A stretch of 44,212 nt of DNA from an uncultured Lachnospiraceae bacterium (GTDB taxonomy: Bacteria; Bacillota; Clostridia; Lachnospirales; Lachnospiraceae), in NCBI GenBank assembly GCA_946182825.1, contig CAMGZH010000022.1:1-44212 (forward strand), written 5' to 3'. The notes beneath the pieces were generated by a model, which was not told the origin of the DNA, ran no database searches, and saw only the letters and a program-made list of their open reading frames with translations. A program made the translations under genes and the position numbers. Shown in pieces: positions 18,601 to 26,456 of this stretch (positions within the stretch are counted from its first letter, which is position 1; each line of letters starts with the position of its first letter).

Positions 18601-19345
18601 TGGAACCGGATACGGTTCCCCCGTTTGCTCCTCCGAAATTCTGATAGAGATGACCGAACTTCTTCTCATTCTCCGGACGCATCATGCCTTCATAGGTCGT
18701 GATCATCTCAGTATTGGATTTCTGGATGTCCTGGGCATACTTCTTTTTCTGATCCGCAGTAAGAAGTTTACCATCCATCTCATGTTCGATTTGAATTCGT
18801 TTTTCCAGATTGTCCCAGGCCTTGGTATATCCCATCTCCTGAAACATTTGATTGTACTCCTCTGCTCCCTTTTCCGGATTTTCCGGATACACCACGGATG
18901 TCTCCTTAAAATCCGCATGGGTAAGGGATCTCTCGCCTCCCGGAATCCGGGTCATATATCTCCATACATCAATTCCGTTCTTGGCATTGTTCATCAGATT
19001 CTGCTGAAAACCGTAATACTGCTGAATGGCCGGCTTATCTGAAATGCTTGGATTCTTCTTCAAATCATCAATTCGCCGGTTTACCTCATCAATATTTTGG
19101 TGAACATGCTCCTTCTGTTCCTGCGTATTGGCAAACTGTCCCTGATTACCGTTTTGTTTCATAAATACGTTGGGATTGATTTCGCCTGCTGCATTTGTGC
19201 GACTGGTACCACTTCCGGTAATCACATCCATGACCAGCTCATCCGGATCCTGTGCCGGTTCAAAAATACGTGTGGTAAGGTTGTCTACCATCTCTTTCAT
19301 GAACGTATAGTCTACACTGCCATTTACACCTGTATAATCACTCAT
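15602..19345 (-). CDS. large soluble highly charged protein of unknown function
   Basis: This protein of about 1247 aa resembles no family I recognise. It has no signal peptide and no TM helix, very few cysteines, and is rich in Glu, Lys, Asp, Asn, Gln and Met. Several stretches look like amphipathic or coiled-coil helix, notably about 840-870 and 1025-1120. The C terminus is basic and Gln/Ala-rich (AQQQQVKQGPKK). Codon use gives no sign of decay. The start ATG at 19345 has GAGGA 6-7 nt upstream. A TTG two codons earlier is the alternative. Being non-secretory by Sec yet in the middle of a T4SS operon makes it a candidate secreted substrate or cytoplasmic scaffold of the machine. Both are inference. 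Confidence 0.8.
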   Translation of the reverse strand: MSDYTGVNGSVDYTFMKEMVDNLTTRIFEPAQDPDELVMDVITGSGTSRTNAAGEINPNVFMKQNGNQGQFANTQEQKEHVHQNIDEVNRRIDDLKKNPSISDKPAIQQYYGFQQNLMNNAKNGIDVWRYMTRIPGGERSLTHADFKETSVVYPENPEKGAEEYNQMFQEMGYTKAWDNLEKRIQIEHEMDGKLLTADQKKKYAQDIQKSNTEMITTYEGMMRPENEKKFGHLYQNFGGANGGTVSGSRGYQSTVRQLHDENAALANGWDVTKLADYHLMKSFSANCDQADAMFEDFADPALGNYAKMTKKVAVLNPEGKKFSSQEDFDRYMTEYQHAMEDMRAEANKPEVQQAIKSGLEAYNNKVNADPSLDRTAKEKKKTDMADMLPAALSTGKTNAVTQAAYLNKTTDLAARKLTGNPAEVEAYEKQIQNIKQSVKSQREKETKNSSKTADYFKENPGAGGRPGPNENGKEYVWDAMGGRVNLGKMVNKVSVESDEFWYIAREDRNAHQDSLQRNYKAFHKVDEIIEDIDDTISDEGIEGAEAKGTYVQVGGDKFSTFVAEGHEKDAQNYIKESADAMRDGANLIRGMKSDDPDPQVAQTIDRSANRLAKWTEDYANILSDEKGSLALGEGRSATLTQTLVKGGSLPILTSSRDRKNYKTQSEAIEYVHKTMDKSIRIMHQLDKPEDQRVSIFDDYMDIMDGANTELKVEYHRQHMEESGWDANKDEIYKTELKASHEKIINAFDRLCKVPNEDEYRQALNNDLSEMTGNRMGRDLSAKVGYMKGENQAIDMGYPSDQMFALGEVGAIEGMITRAIRRQDQNLIDIPNRKGIKPAEIAEEQAKVEQEKKRLDGVLKEFTEIKNEVWGKEYSSPEATLEIYHKQNEFLDRNPEFNHRQAGESFREARELNSLADKTTNMRDLSDAMSDFNAKRTDKWFSSESKPHKNLRESAEALRQELRAYQTGIYQTGEKKGQRMPEVDRVALREGIEKRADEVSQNADTYLGKRKGDRSTEAGNQRKTGAEKLKNMASAIKQSMEMDRQKEDLAAEKEEMKAGVDKGFGEEISDAMELAESERVRRNEEEIRRDKKAGKQTGRSRGKTNMDRLYEKLQGEAEVTIHESAIAEGGLSDKFTHYTACMIVGTAMQIEDKRNGRPLSDRDPTTMAGRLEKDPAFKEMMKGVVGNEKKQQELASMEPGEIYAKYAMVRQNMKVREAKAGNREKAVSLNAAQMNAAQQQQVKQGPKK

Positions 19346-19430
19346 ATCCAATCCTCGCTTTCCTTTGCGAAAAGTGCCTAAACATATCTCTTATAAACAG
19401 TACCCTGCGATTCCCCGTTTGGATGCAGTC

Positions 19431-19853
19431 TTATATATTTTTCCGGATGGTCAGAACATTCTGTCCATCAATGTATTCATATGCAATATGATCCATACTC
19501 TTTTTCACCATGAAGATCCCCAGTCCTCCAACCGTCTGGCTGGCTGTCTGATCAAGATCCGGGTCTTCTTTCGCCAGGGGATCATAGGGCTTTCCCTGGT
19601 CGATAAAAGTGATCACAACCGACAGCGGATCTCTTAACACCTCCACCCGGACCGTGGCCACCCCAACCCGGGGCTGGTAGGCATAATTGGCAATATTGCT
19701 GAACAATTCCTCCACTGCCATCTCAATCTCAAGCTGCGTCTTCATGTCACATCCAATGTCTTCGATTTCCCCATTTACGAATTCGATCACCGTATCCAGA
19801 TTGTCGACTGTGGCCTCAAGATTCAGTTCCCGTCCCTTTTCTTTTTCAGCCAT
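19431..19853 (-). CDS. RsbW-like serine kinase / anti-sigma factor
   Basis: This protein of about 140 aa has the short HATPase fold of the RsbW/SpoIIAB family. The N box is MAVEELFSNIANYAY (Glu48/49, Asn53), the G1 box is FIDQGKPYDP (Asp85, Gly87), and the glycine-rich lid is TVGGLGIFMVKKSMDHIAYEY. Such kinases phosphorylate a STAS partner and bind either a sigma factor or that partner. The operon provides a STAS protein (35618) and a SpoIIE phosphatase (10118). The start at 19853 is preferred because AAAGGAAAAAG lies just upstream. The open frame extends 27 codons further, but that part overlaps the preceding gene. Whether its target is the ECF sigma factor of the same operon is open. Confidence 0.9.
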   Translation of the reverse strand: MAEKEKGRELNLEATVDNLDTVIEFVNGEIEDIGCDMKTQLEIEMAVEELFSNIANYAYQPRVGVATVRVEVLRDPLSVVITFIDQGKPYDPLAKEDPDLDQTASQTVGGLGIFMVKKSMDHIAYEYIDGQNVLTIRKNI

Positions 19854-19869
19854 CTTACTTTTTCCTTTC

Positions 19870-20454
19870 TCATCCCTTGTCTTTGGATGTTTTCCTTTCG
19901 ATTGGAACAAGCCCCTCCGGCTTATGTGTCTCAAACAGTCTGATGGCTCTTCTCATGGAAAAATAGGTCAGAATATCTCTTCCGCAATAAACCGAAAGCA
20001 TATATTCCCCCTCTTCCTCCTCATCCGCCTCAAACACCAGTACCACCGGCCGGAAAAGGAAATGGCGCAGAAGACAGGACGCCCCGGCATAGACGGATTC
20101 AAAATCCAGTCCTCTCCCAAAATCCTCCATGACCTTTGCCGCTTCATAGACCATCTTTGTTTTCCCTTTGGAAGAAGTAAAGGTCACCGTTTTTTCTGCA
20201 ATGCCAAACAGTCTGGTACCAAAGGAGCCATCGGCTGTTCCCCACCAGTTCATATTGAATCCTGACACGGGAACCATGCGCCCGTCCTCTCCGACCTTCA
20301 GATTCCCAAGGAGAGCCTTTTTTACTTCTTTCAGGCGCACCCGGTTCTGCAGCTTTTTATGCTTCTTTTCCAGCTTCTCCTGCTGTCTTTTCAGCTTCTT
20401 TTCTTCTTCCGGAAACACGGTTTCCTTCTCTTTAAAATAATTGATTTCTGTCAT
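19870..20454 (-). CDS. 194-aa unknown cytosolic protein next to RsbW-like kinase
   Basis: I do not recognise this 194-aa protein. The first 50 residues are a highly charged Lys/Glu coiled coil (EEEKKLKRQQEKLEKKHKKL). The remainder looks globular with mixed strands (MNWWGTADGSFGTRLFG, VVLVFEADEEEEGEYMLSVYCGRDIL) and ends in a basic tail. No signal peptide or TM is present. It stops 16 bp before the kinase start and begins 17 bp after the 320-aa membrane protein. That spacing suggests it works with one of these, for instance as an adaptor between the secretion machine and the kinase. This is inference only. Confidence 0.78.
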   Translation of the reverse strand: MTEINYFKEKETVFPEEEKKLKRQQEKLEKKHKKLQNRVRLKEVKKALLGNLKVGEDGRMVPVSGFNMNWWGTADGSFGTRLFGIAEKTVTFTSSKGKTKMVYEAAKVMEDFGRGLDFESVYAGASCLLRHFLFRPVVLVFEADEEEEGEYMLSVYCGRDILTYFSMRRAIRLFETHKPEGLVPIERKTSKDKG

Positions 20455-20471
20455 AGGCTGTCGTCTTCTCT

Positions 20472-21434
20472 TTACTCGTCCGTCGGTTGTAGTTCCCCGT
20501 CACCGTTGTCATTGATCCGCCATGTCAGCATCTGTGTTACCTTAAGAGCCTTGCTCTTTAAAATAATTCTTGCCCGGCTCACAGATTCTTTTGTTACAAT
20601 GGGCTGTGCCTGCTTCACTGCACTTTCAATGAGCGGGTCGGCATCCTTATCCGTCTTCTGCTCCTTTTGTCCGCTGTCCTCTTCCTTTGCCGGCTCTTCC
20701 TTTTCCCCGGAGTTGTGGGAAGCTTCCTCCATGGCCTTTCCTTCTGCCGTATCAAAGAAGCCCTCGGCGAATACGGCAACATCCACCGCCGGATACGCCT
20801 CCAGATAGGATATACTTGTATCATCCGTTCCCCATTGAAGGGTAAAAAGGTTCGCTGCCTCTTTGCCATCGGAAGTGGACTCCTTAATCTCCCAGTCGCC
20901 GCCTCCCGGAAGCAGGATCCGGCTGCCTTTGATAATATACGGGGTGTCACTGTCCACAGCTCCCACACTGGTCACTTCCTGATAGGCATCCGATACATCT
21001 GCCATCAGCTGCCCATCCTTTCCGGCACGGTTTTCCACTTTCATATGAATCGCCGCCACCGTATATTCCTGTCCTTTTACTTTGGTCTTTCTTGTAAAAA
21101 GAAGGGTCGCATCCCCTTCGACCCGCGGGTTGACGCTGACCGAAAGGATGCCTTTTTCTTCTTTTGCTGTTTCTTCGATGGAACACAAATCTTCATTGTG
21201 GTTTTCCACCTTCCATTGAAGATTTGCTGTAACACTTCCATCCAGCTGCAGGAACAGTGTGCCGTCTGACTTTGCCTTGCAACGCACAGGATATTGGGAG
21301 GTTGCAAAATATTCTTTTTCATGAATGACCTTCGGTTCGTTTGCCAGCCGGATGATCACGGCAACGGTCACGAATACTGCCGTGACCGCTACGATGATGA
21401 TCGGAAGGCGGAACCTGTAAAGTTTTTCTTTCAA
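20472..21434 (-). CDS. membrane-anchored protein, possible VirB8-position component
   Basis: This 320-aa protein has a basic start, a single TM (about residues 10-31) and an external region of about 290 residues. The start codon is TTG, supported by AGGAGGG 9 nt upstream. No nearby ATG exists. The external part has an Ig- or beta-rich stretch (about 45-130) with two cysteines that could form a disulfide, a second globular stretch, an acidic low-complexity linker (about 240-265, KEEPAKEEDSGQKEQK) and a final alpha/beta tail. N-in topology with one TM is that of VirB8-like scaffold proteins, which the operon otherwise lacks, but I see no sequence signature for VirB8. The family is unknown to me. 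Confidence 0.78.
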   Translation of the reverse strand: MKEKLYRFRLPIIIVAVTAVFVTVAVIIRLANEPKVIHEKEYFATSQYPVRCKAKSDGTLFLQLDGSVTANLQWKVENHNEDLCSIEETAKEEKGILSVSVNPRVEGDATLLFTRKTKVKGQEYTVAAIHMKVENRAGKDGQLMADVSDAYQEVTSVGAVDSDTPYIIKGSRILLPGGGDWEIKESTSDGKEAANLFTLQWGTDDTSISYLEAYPAVDVAVFAEGFFDTAEGKAMEEASHNSGEKEEPAKEEDSGQKEQKTDKDADPLIESAVKQAQPIVTKESVSRARIILKSKALKVTQMLTWRINDNGDGELQPTDE

Positions 21435-21449
21435 ATCTACACCCTCCTG

Positions 21450-24400
21450 TTATTCTGTGCCTTTGTCTTTTTTGTCTTCTTTGTCTTCGTTGTCTTTCCT
21501 TTCCTGACTGTTCTGGTCTGAGTCGTCCTTCTCATCCTTTTCATCCGTCGTGTCCTTCTTATCCTCTTCTTTCGGATACCTTGTTCCTTCCTTCTTAACA
21601 GTAATATCGAAGGTATCGACCAAAGCGGAATTGTATGTGGACGAAATGATGATCTTATAGGTCTGTGCCTCATCCGTCTTCTTCGGTGTGAAGGTTAAAA
21701 TACCTCCCTTTTCCTTCAGTCCTGCCGCCGATACGAACTGTGTTCTGGTGGTAGAACCTGAGGTGTAGGTGGAAAGTACCATTGCCTTTGCGGTGTAACC
21801 TCCGCCTCCTTCGAAGGAAGGATAGAAGTTCACGGTCTCACCCGGATACAGGCTGATGGCTGCCTTATGCTCATCACTTACCACATCGGAGATACGTTCT
21901 CCATCCGTCGGACCGTAGTCAAAGGTCGTAAGCTTGATGGCGTAACGTGACAATTCTCCGGTTCCTGCAATGCTGACATCCGGAAGATTGTAGCCGTCAA
22001 TAAAGGTAATGACATCCTTCGTCCTCTCGGTGAACTGCATATCCACCATTCGGTTCAGCTGCTTATTGCCAAGTGACATAAAGCCTTTGACGCTGTCAAT
22101 CGACCAGGTCGCCGTATTCGTCTCATCCACATCGTACGGTACGATCAGTATCGCTACCAGATCCGTACATTCCGGAAGGAAGAGTTTCACATTGGACTCT
22201 GCCGCCGTATTAAAGTTACGCTGATCCGCCTGAATGTATGGACGGATATCGTAAAAATGCCGGTACTTCAATGCCCCTGCACTGTTGATATAGTAGAAGA
22301 TCATCTCTACCGGATCTCCGGTTCCACTCTCGTGGTTCGTGGATGCCTCTTTGGTCTTAAAGGTCATATCCAGAAGGTTTACCGTTCCGTCGCCGTCATA
22401 TCCTGTTCCGGATACCGGATATTCCTTGATGGCGCTGGTAAGAGAAGCACTCTGGTCAAAGCTGTATACCTCGTTGGCCTGCTTATTCTCAAAGACTTCC
22501 TCGCCGGTCTCCGGAATCGTAGACTTCTTGTCGTAGCTGTAACCTACGATCTGAGCTCCGTCCACATCCGCGGAAATCACTCCGAAGGAACCGATCCTGT
22601 ATCCTGTAATCTCAGATACAAACGGAACCTCAAACGGAATCTGTGCCATCAGACCTCCGCGGACACTTGCATATCCCACATCCGTCAGATATACGTACGG
22701 TGAGTAGTAATCTCCCTGTCCATGATCAAGGGTGGACTTGTATTTGAAGGAGACTGCAATATCGTTCTCCGTCGCAAACAGTGACCGCTCCTTGGTCGTA
22801 TCGGAAAAGCTGATGGAAAGTTCCTGTATTTTGTTTTCAAAGACCATATTGTCCGTGGTCGGCTTACCGGTCAGTCCCAGTTTCGCCGTTGCTCCCATAA
22901 GCGGAACATAGTAGGTTGCCACAACAATATTTTCCCTGATCTGCTGTATGATCGCGTGATCAAAGAACATATCGTTCTTCATACAGTGGACTCCGGCAGA
23001 AATCAGGCGCTGCATTCCGGTTGCCGTCAGTCCGGTGGAATAGAACACGGCGTCCGCCGTTCCGCTTCCATAGGTCTTCATCTTGTCCGAAGCCTGCATT
23101 GGTCCGGAAAATGCGGTGCTGTACTTAACCGCCAGATTTACATTGGCTCCCTCAATATTCAGAGAATCCGCTGTAGGATATACATAGACATTAACGGTAT
23201 CTGCTCCATCCTCCGGAAGTCTTGTAACCGGTGTTGCCCAGGACTCTTCATCCGACCGGTACACCAGCTCGTTCTCAGAGAAGTTGAAATCCAGGGACTG
23301 GGCGGTTCCTGCCGTTAAGGTCATGGTCTCGTAATCTCTTGCGGAAACGCTTCTGCAAAGCGGTGAGGTGGTCATATTGCGGTAGTACTCATCATCCGAA
23401 GTAATGGTCAGTACGCCGTCTGCAATGACCTCCGATATTGCAATACCTCCGATATTCCATTCCGCTGTTCCTTCTCCACGGTTTACCGCAATCAGCTTCA
23501 TCGTTTTGATGCTCTTGACATTCGCAATGGCCGGAAGAATAAAACGGTCGGTATGCGACGGACGAAGCATCCACTGCGGGTCGGATATGGAAGTCATATT
23601 CTGGTAGTATTTTGCATCGGTACCACTTGTGGAACCCTCGTAGCTTTTTGCCTTTTTCTTCATGTAGTCCGCCATCCTGCTCACCACATCGAAGCTGGTG
23701 GTCTGAGGCTGTCCGTTGATATCAATATAGGTCAGCTCACAGGCTACGCTTGCCTCCGGCTGAATCTTACTCGGAAGTGTACTTAATTCACAGGCAAGAC
23801 TTACCACCTTCCGCTTGGAAGCCACCGTAAACCGGCTGGACAATTCTCCCACGGATCTGCCGGATCTTCCACGGATGGAAACAGCTTCCGCCTCATCGTG
23901 ATAATCGATTCCGATCCAGCCCACATTGTCTATGGTGTACTGGGTGCTTTCGCCACCCATGTTCTCTGTTACCGTAATGTATTCGATGTTTAATTTATCG
24001 AAAACATTGTTATCGCTCTGTGTATCCTCCGGTATGATCCTTACACTGCGAAGATCCCCGTAGTTATGGTTGACGGATATATTGAAAAATTCTGTATATC
24101 CGGCTCTGAAGCCGTCGGAGGACATCTGCTGGTTTGCAAGGACAAAACCTGAATTTCCATTCTTGAACTGAAGCTGGAAATAGAACCGGTTGACCGATCC
24201 GGAATCTCCGTTATCATCCATCTTCTCGGAATTATCCGCTACCTTGACGCCCACCTCATAGGATTTACGGGCCTTGCCGAATCCCAGGTTCTCCTTGGTC
24301 TGTTCATAGGTCATGGAATAACGCATGTTCGGATAGTCATCGGTCTCCACCAGCCTTAAGGCACTTCCGCCTTCTCCGCCGAATTCGTACAGAGCCACTT

Positions 24401-26432
24401 CTCCGCCGCTGATGACTCTCGGTGTTGAGAAGTTCACCGGAAAACCATCCAGATCCACACAGTCACAGCTTCGCATCATCCTAAAGTTACTGCTGCTGCC
24501 ATTTCCTGTAACATCCTGCCGGTAAATACGCCGTCTGCCGAAATTTTCCGCTGCCAATACGTTGATGCCTCCGAGAATATATTCGTCACTGGTCTCTGCC
24601 AGCGCTATCTCTATATCACTTACAGAAATGATACTCGGCACTTCCATGGCAAACTCGACATAATTTCCCGGATACATTCCATAGGAATAAGGGAAATTGT
24701 CCTTGGTATTCGAACCGGACGGCCAGTATCCCATATATTCGTTACAGAGTTCCTTAACACTCTTGAAAGGTACCACCTGCTTCTTTCCATACTGGTCATA
24801 GTAATGAAGCTTAAACCTGATGTCTGCCGTCGTTCCCGATGCAGTGTTCTCATCGTTGGTTCTCAGGCGTACCAGAATGTTATAGCCCGCCTTCGTCGCC
24901 ACCAGAGGATTTCCCGGCTGATATTCCTTTAATGTCAGCTTGCTCTGTGATCCCGGCTTAATCTGCCATCCTTCCTCTGTCGTGGTGGTGTAATAATACA
25001 TAGGAGCACTTTCCGAGAAGCTGTAGGCTGTTGTATAACTTAAAAGCTTTACATTATCCCGTTCTGCATCTACCACATCCTCTGTATTCGAAATCCGGCA
25101 GGTGCCTTTGTATATGGAAAGTCCTGCCAGTGAAACCGCATCAGCATCCAGGCTTTTGTCCATGCCTGCCTTTTTGACTTTTAATCCTCCGCTGGCTGCA
25201 ATGCCATCTCTTGCTGCCTTTCCCACCAGAAGCTTCGAGGAAACAAGGGAGGCATACTCCGGAAGATAACCGGTAAATGCCACGGTCTCACCACGCTGTG
25301 CAAGACCAATGGTGCGGACTGTATCCTTTGCCTCCAGATACTGTCCCATGGCGGACAGCATCACCGGCATGGTTACGTTTCGTGTCCAGCCGTTCCGGTC
25401 TTTGTATTCCAGGTAAAGAGCCAGATGCTCTGTGAATCCGCTCGGTATGTACTTCCCCTGCTGTGCATTGGAAGTCAGATAGCTCTCGATTCCACCGTCT
25501 TTGTTATCTGCAAAATCCAGTCGGAAGGTATACAAATCCAGGAAAGGCGAAGCCACTTCTTCCTTGCCTTTGACCTGCTCCATGGAAAAGTAGGCGGAAG
25601 ATCCTCCTGCCAGCTTGTACCTCTGGTCTGCTCCGGATGGAGGGGACAGGGTCAGGGCGCTTCCACTCTTGATCTTCATCCGGCAAATGGTTTTCTTGTT
25701 CAGTCCAAAGAAGTATTTTCCGGAATAAAAACCGTATTCCCCGTAACCGGATACCTTCGTGACCCTGCTGACCGAAAGTCCCTGGACGGACCAGGAGGTG
25801 CCACCCTTCATAAAAATCTGGATGTCCTTAACCTCCGAAATCTCGCCTTCCGTTTTAAAAAGGAATTCCTCCACGGACCATGACTCCAAAGGCTCCGGGG
25901 TCGTTGGTTCTTTCACGGTATAGTTCAGCTGAGCCAGGTTGTTATGCCGCTGCTTTAACTCCTGATTCTCTTCCCCTTTGTCCTTAAGATACTGATAGCT
26001 TTGACTAAGAGGATTATCTGTCATGAGGATGTACTCGGACTCATCCCGGCCGTCCTTGGTCCGGTATTTGATCACAATATAGCGCACAGCGCCCTTCGCC
26101 GCCTTCAATCCGGTGGAGATAGTCAGAGTATAGAGATTGTCCTCTGCCTTCTTGCCTGAATTGTAATTCTTCGTAAAGTCTTTCGGCGAAAGGGCCGGCA
26201 GGGTAGGCTCTTCTCCTCCCGCTATGGTCTGATTTTTCCAGGCATGAAAGGCCATATCCGACTCTGTCTCCGGCTGGGCATCCTCCTGCTCATCCGTCTC
26301 CGGAGAAGACTCTGTCTGTTCCGAATCCTCCGGCACTTCCGTCGCCCAGGCTGGCAGGGCTGTCAGAAAGACAGATCCCGCCAGCGTCATCACGGCCGCC
26401 TTTTTTAAGATTTCTAACCAAAGCTTCTTCAT
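21450..26432 (-). CDS. giant secreted protein (1660 aa), family unknown
   Basis: This 1660-aa protein has a clear signal peptide (MKKLWLEILKKAAVM, hydrophobic core, cleavage near AWA-TEV at about residue 30) and an acidic linker (about 31-60). About 1500 residues of beta-strand-rich sequence with many Tyr, Ser, Thr and Gly follow, containing repeated-looking segments of the type DIEIALAETSDEY, SVRIIPEDTQ and KTMKLIAVNRGEG. The end is a strongly charged Lys/Asp/Glu tail (about 1610-1660). No LPXTG, SLH or TM anchor is seen. It may be a filamentous or carbohydrate-binding surface protein. The recurring approximately 200-residue segments suggest tandem jelly-roll or Ig-like domains, which I cannot confirm. 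It lies 24 bp after the VirB6-like gene, so it is expressed with the secretion machine. Confidence 0.82.
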   Translation of the reverse strand: MKKLWLEILKKAAVMTLAGSVFLTALPAWATEVPEDSEQTESSPETDEQEDAQPETESDMAFHAWKNQTIAGGEEPTLPALSPKDFTKNYNSGKKAEDNLYTLTISTGLKAAKGAVRYIVIKYRTKDGRDESEYILMTDNPLSQSYQYLKDKGEENQELKQRHNNLAQLNYTVKEPTTPEPLESWSVEEFLFKTEGEISEVKDIQIFMKGGTSWSVQGLSVSRVTKVSGYGEYGFYSGKYFFGLNKKTICRMKIKSGSALTLSPPSGADQRYKLAGGSSAYFSMEQVKGKEEVASPFLDLYTFRLDFADNKDGGIESYLTSNAQQGKYIPSGFTEHLALYLEYKDRNGWTRNVTMPVMLSAMGQYLEAKDTVRTIGLAQRGETVAFTGYLPEYASLVSSKLLVGKAARDGIAASGGLKVKKAGMDKSLDADAVSLAGLSIYKGTCRISNTEDVVDAERDNVKLLSYTTAYSFSESAPMYYYTTTTEEGWQIKPGSQSKLTLKEYQPGNPLVATKAGYNILVRLRTNDENTASGTTADIRFKLHYYDQYGKKQVVPFKSVKELCNEYMGYWPSGSNTKDNFPYSYGMYPGNYVEFAMEVPSIISVSDIEIALAETSDEYILGGINVLAAENFGRRRIYRQDVTGNGSSSNFRMMRSCDCVDLDGFPVNFSTPRVISGGEVALYEFGGEGGSALRLVETDDYPNMRYSMTYEQTKENLGFGKARKSYEVGVKVADNSEKMDDNGDSGSVNRFYFQLQFKNGNSGFVLANQQMSSDGFRAGYTEFFNISVNHNYGDLRSVRIIPEDTQSDNNVFDKLNIEYITVTENMGGESTQYTIDNVGWIGIDYHDEAEAVSIRGRSGRSVGELSSRFTVASKRKVVSLACELSTLPSKIQPEASVACELTYIDINGQPQTTSFDVVSRMADYMKKKAKSYEGSTSGTDAKYYQNMTSISDPQWMLRPSHTDRFILPAIANVKSIKTMKLIAVNRGEGTAEWNIGGIAISEVIADGVLTITSDDEYYRNMTTSPLCRSVSARDYETMTLTAGTAQSLDFNFSENELVYRSDEESWATPVTRLPEDGADTVNVYVYPTADSLNIEGANVNLAVKYSTAFSGPMQASDKMKTYGSGTADAVFYSTGLTATGMQRLISAGVHCMKNDMFFDHAIIQQIRENIVVATYYVPLMGATAKLGLTGKPTTDNMVFENKIQELSISFSDTTKERSLFATENDIAVSFKYKSTLDHGQGDYYSPYVYLTDVGYASVRGGLMAQIPFEVPFVSEITGYRIGSFGVISADVDGAQIVGYSYDKKSTIPETGEEVFENKQANEVYSFDQSASLTSAIKEYPVSGTGYDGDGTVNLLDMTFKTKEASTNHESGTGDPVEMIFYYINSAGALKYRHFYDIRPYIQADQRNFNTAAESNVKLFLPECTDLVAILIVPYDVDETNTATWSIDSVKGFMSLGNKQLNRMVDMQFTERTKDVITFIDGYNLPDVSIAGTGELSRYAIKLTTFDYGPTDGERISDVVSDEHKAAISLYPGETVNFYPSFEGGGGYTAKAMVLSTYTSGSTTRTQFVSAAGLKEKGGILTFTPKKTDEAQTYKIIISSTYNSALVDTFDITVKKEGTRYPKEEDKKDTTDEKDEKDDSDQNSQERKDNEDKEDKKDKGTE

Positions 26433-26456
26433 GGCACTACCTCTTGTGATTAAATC

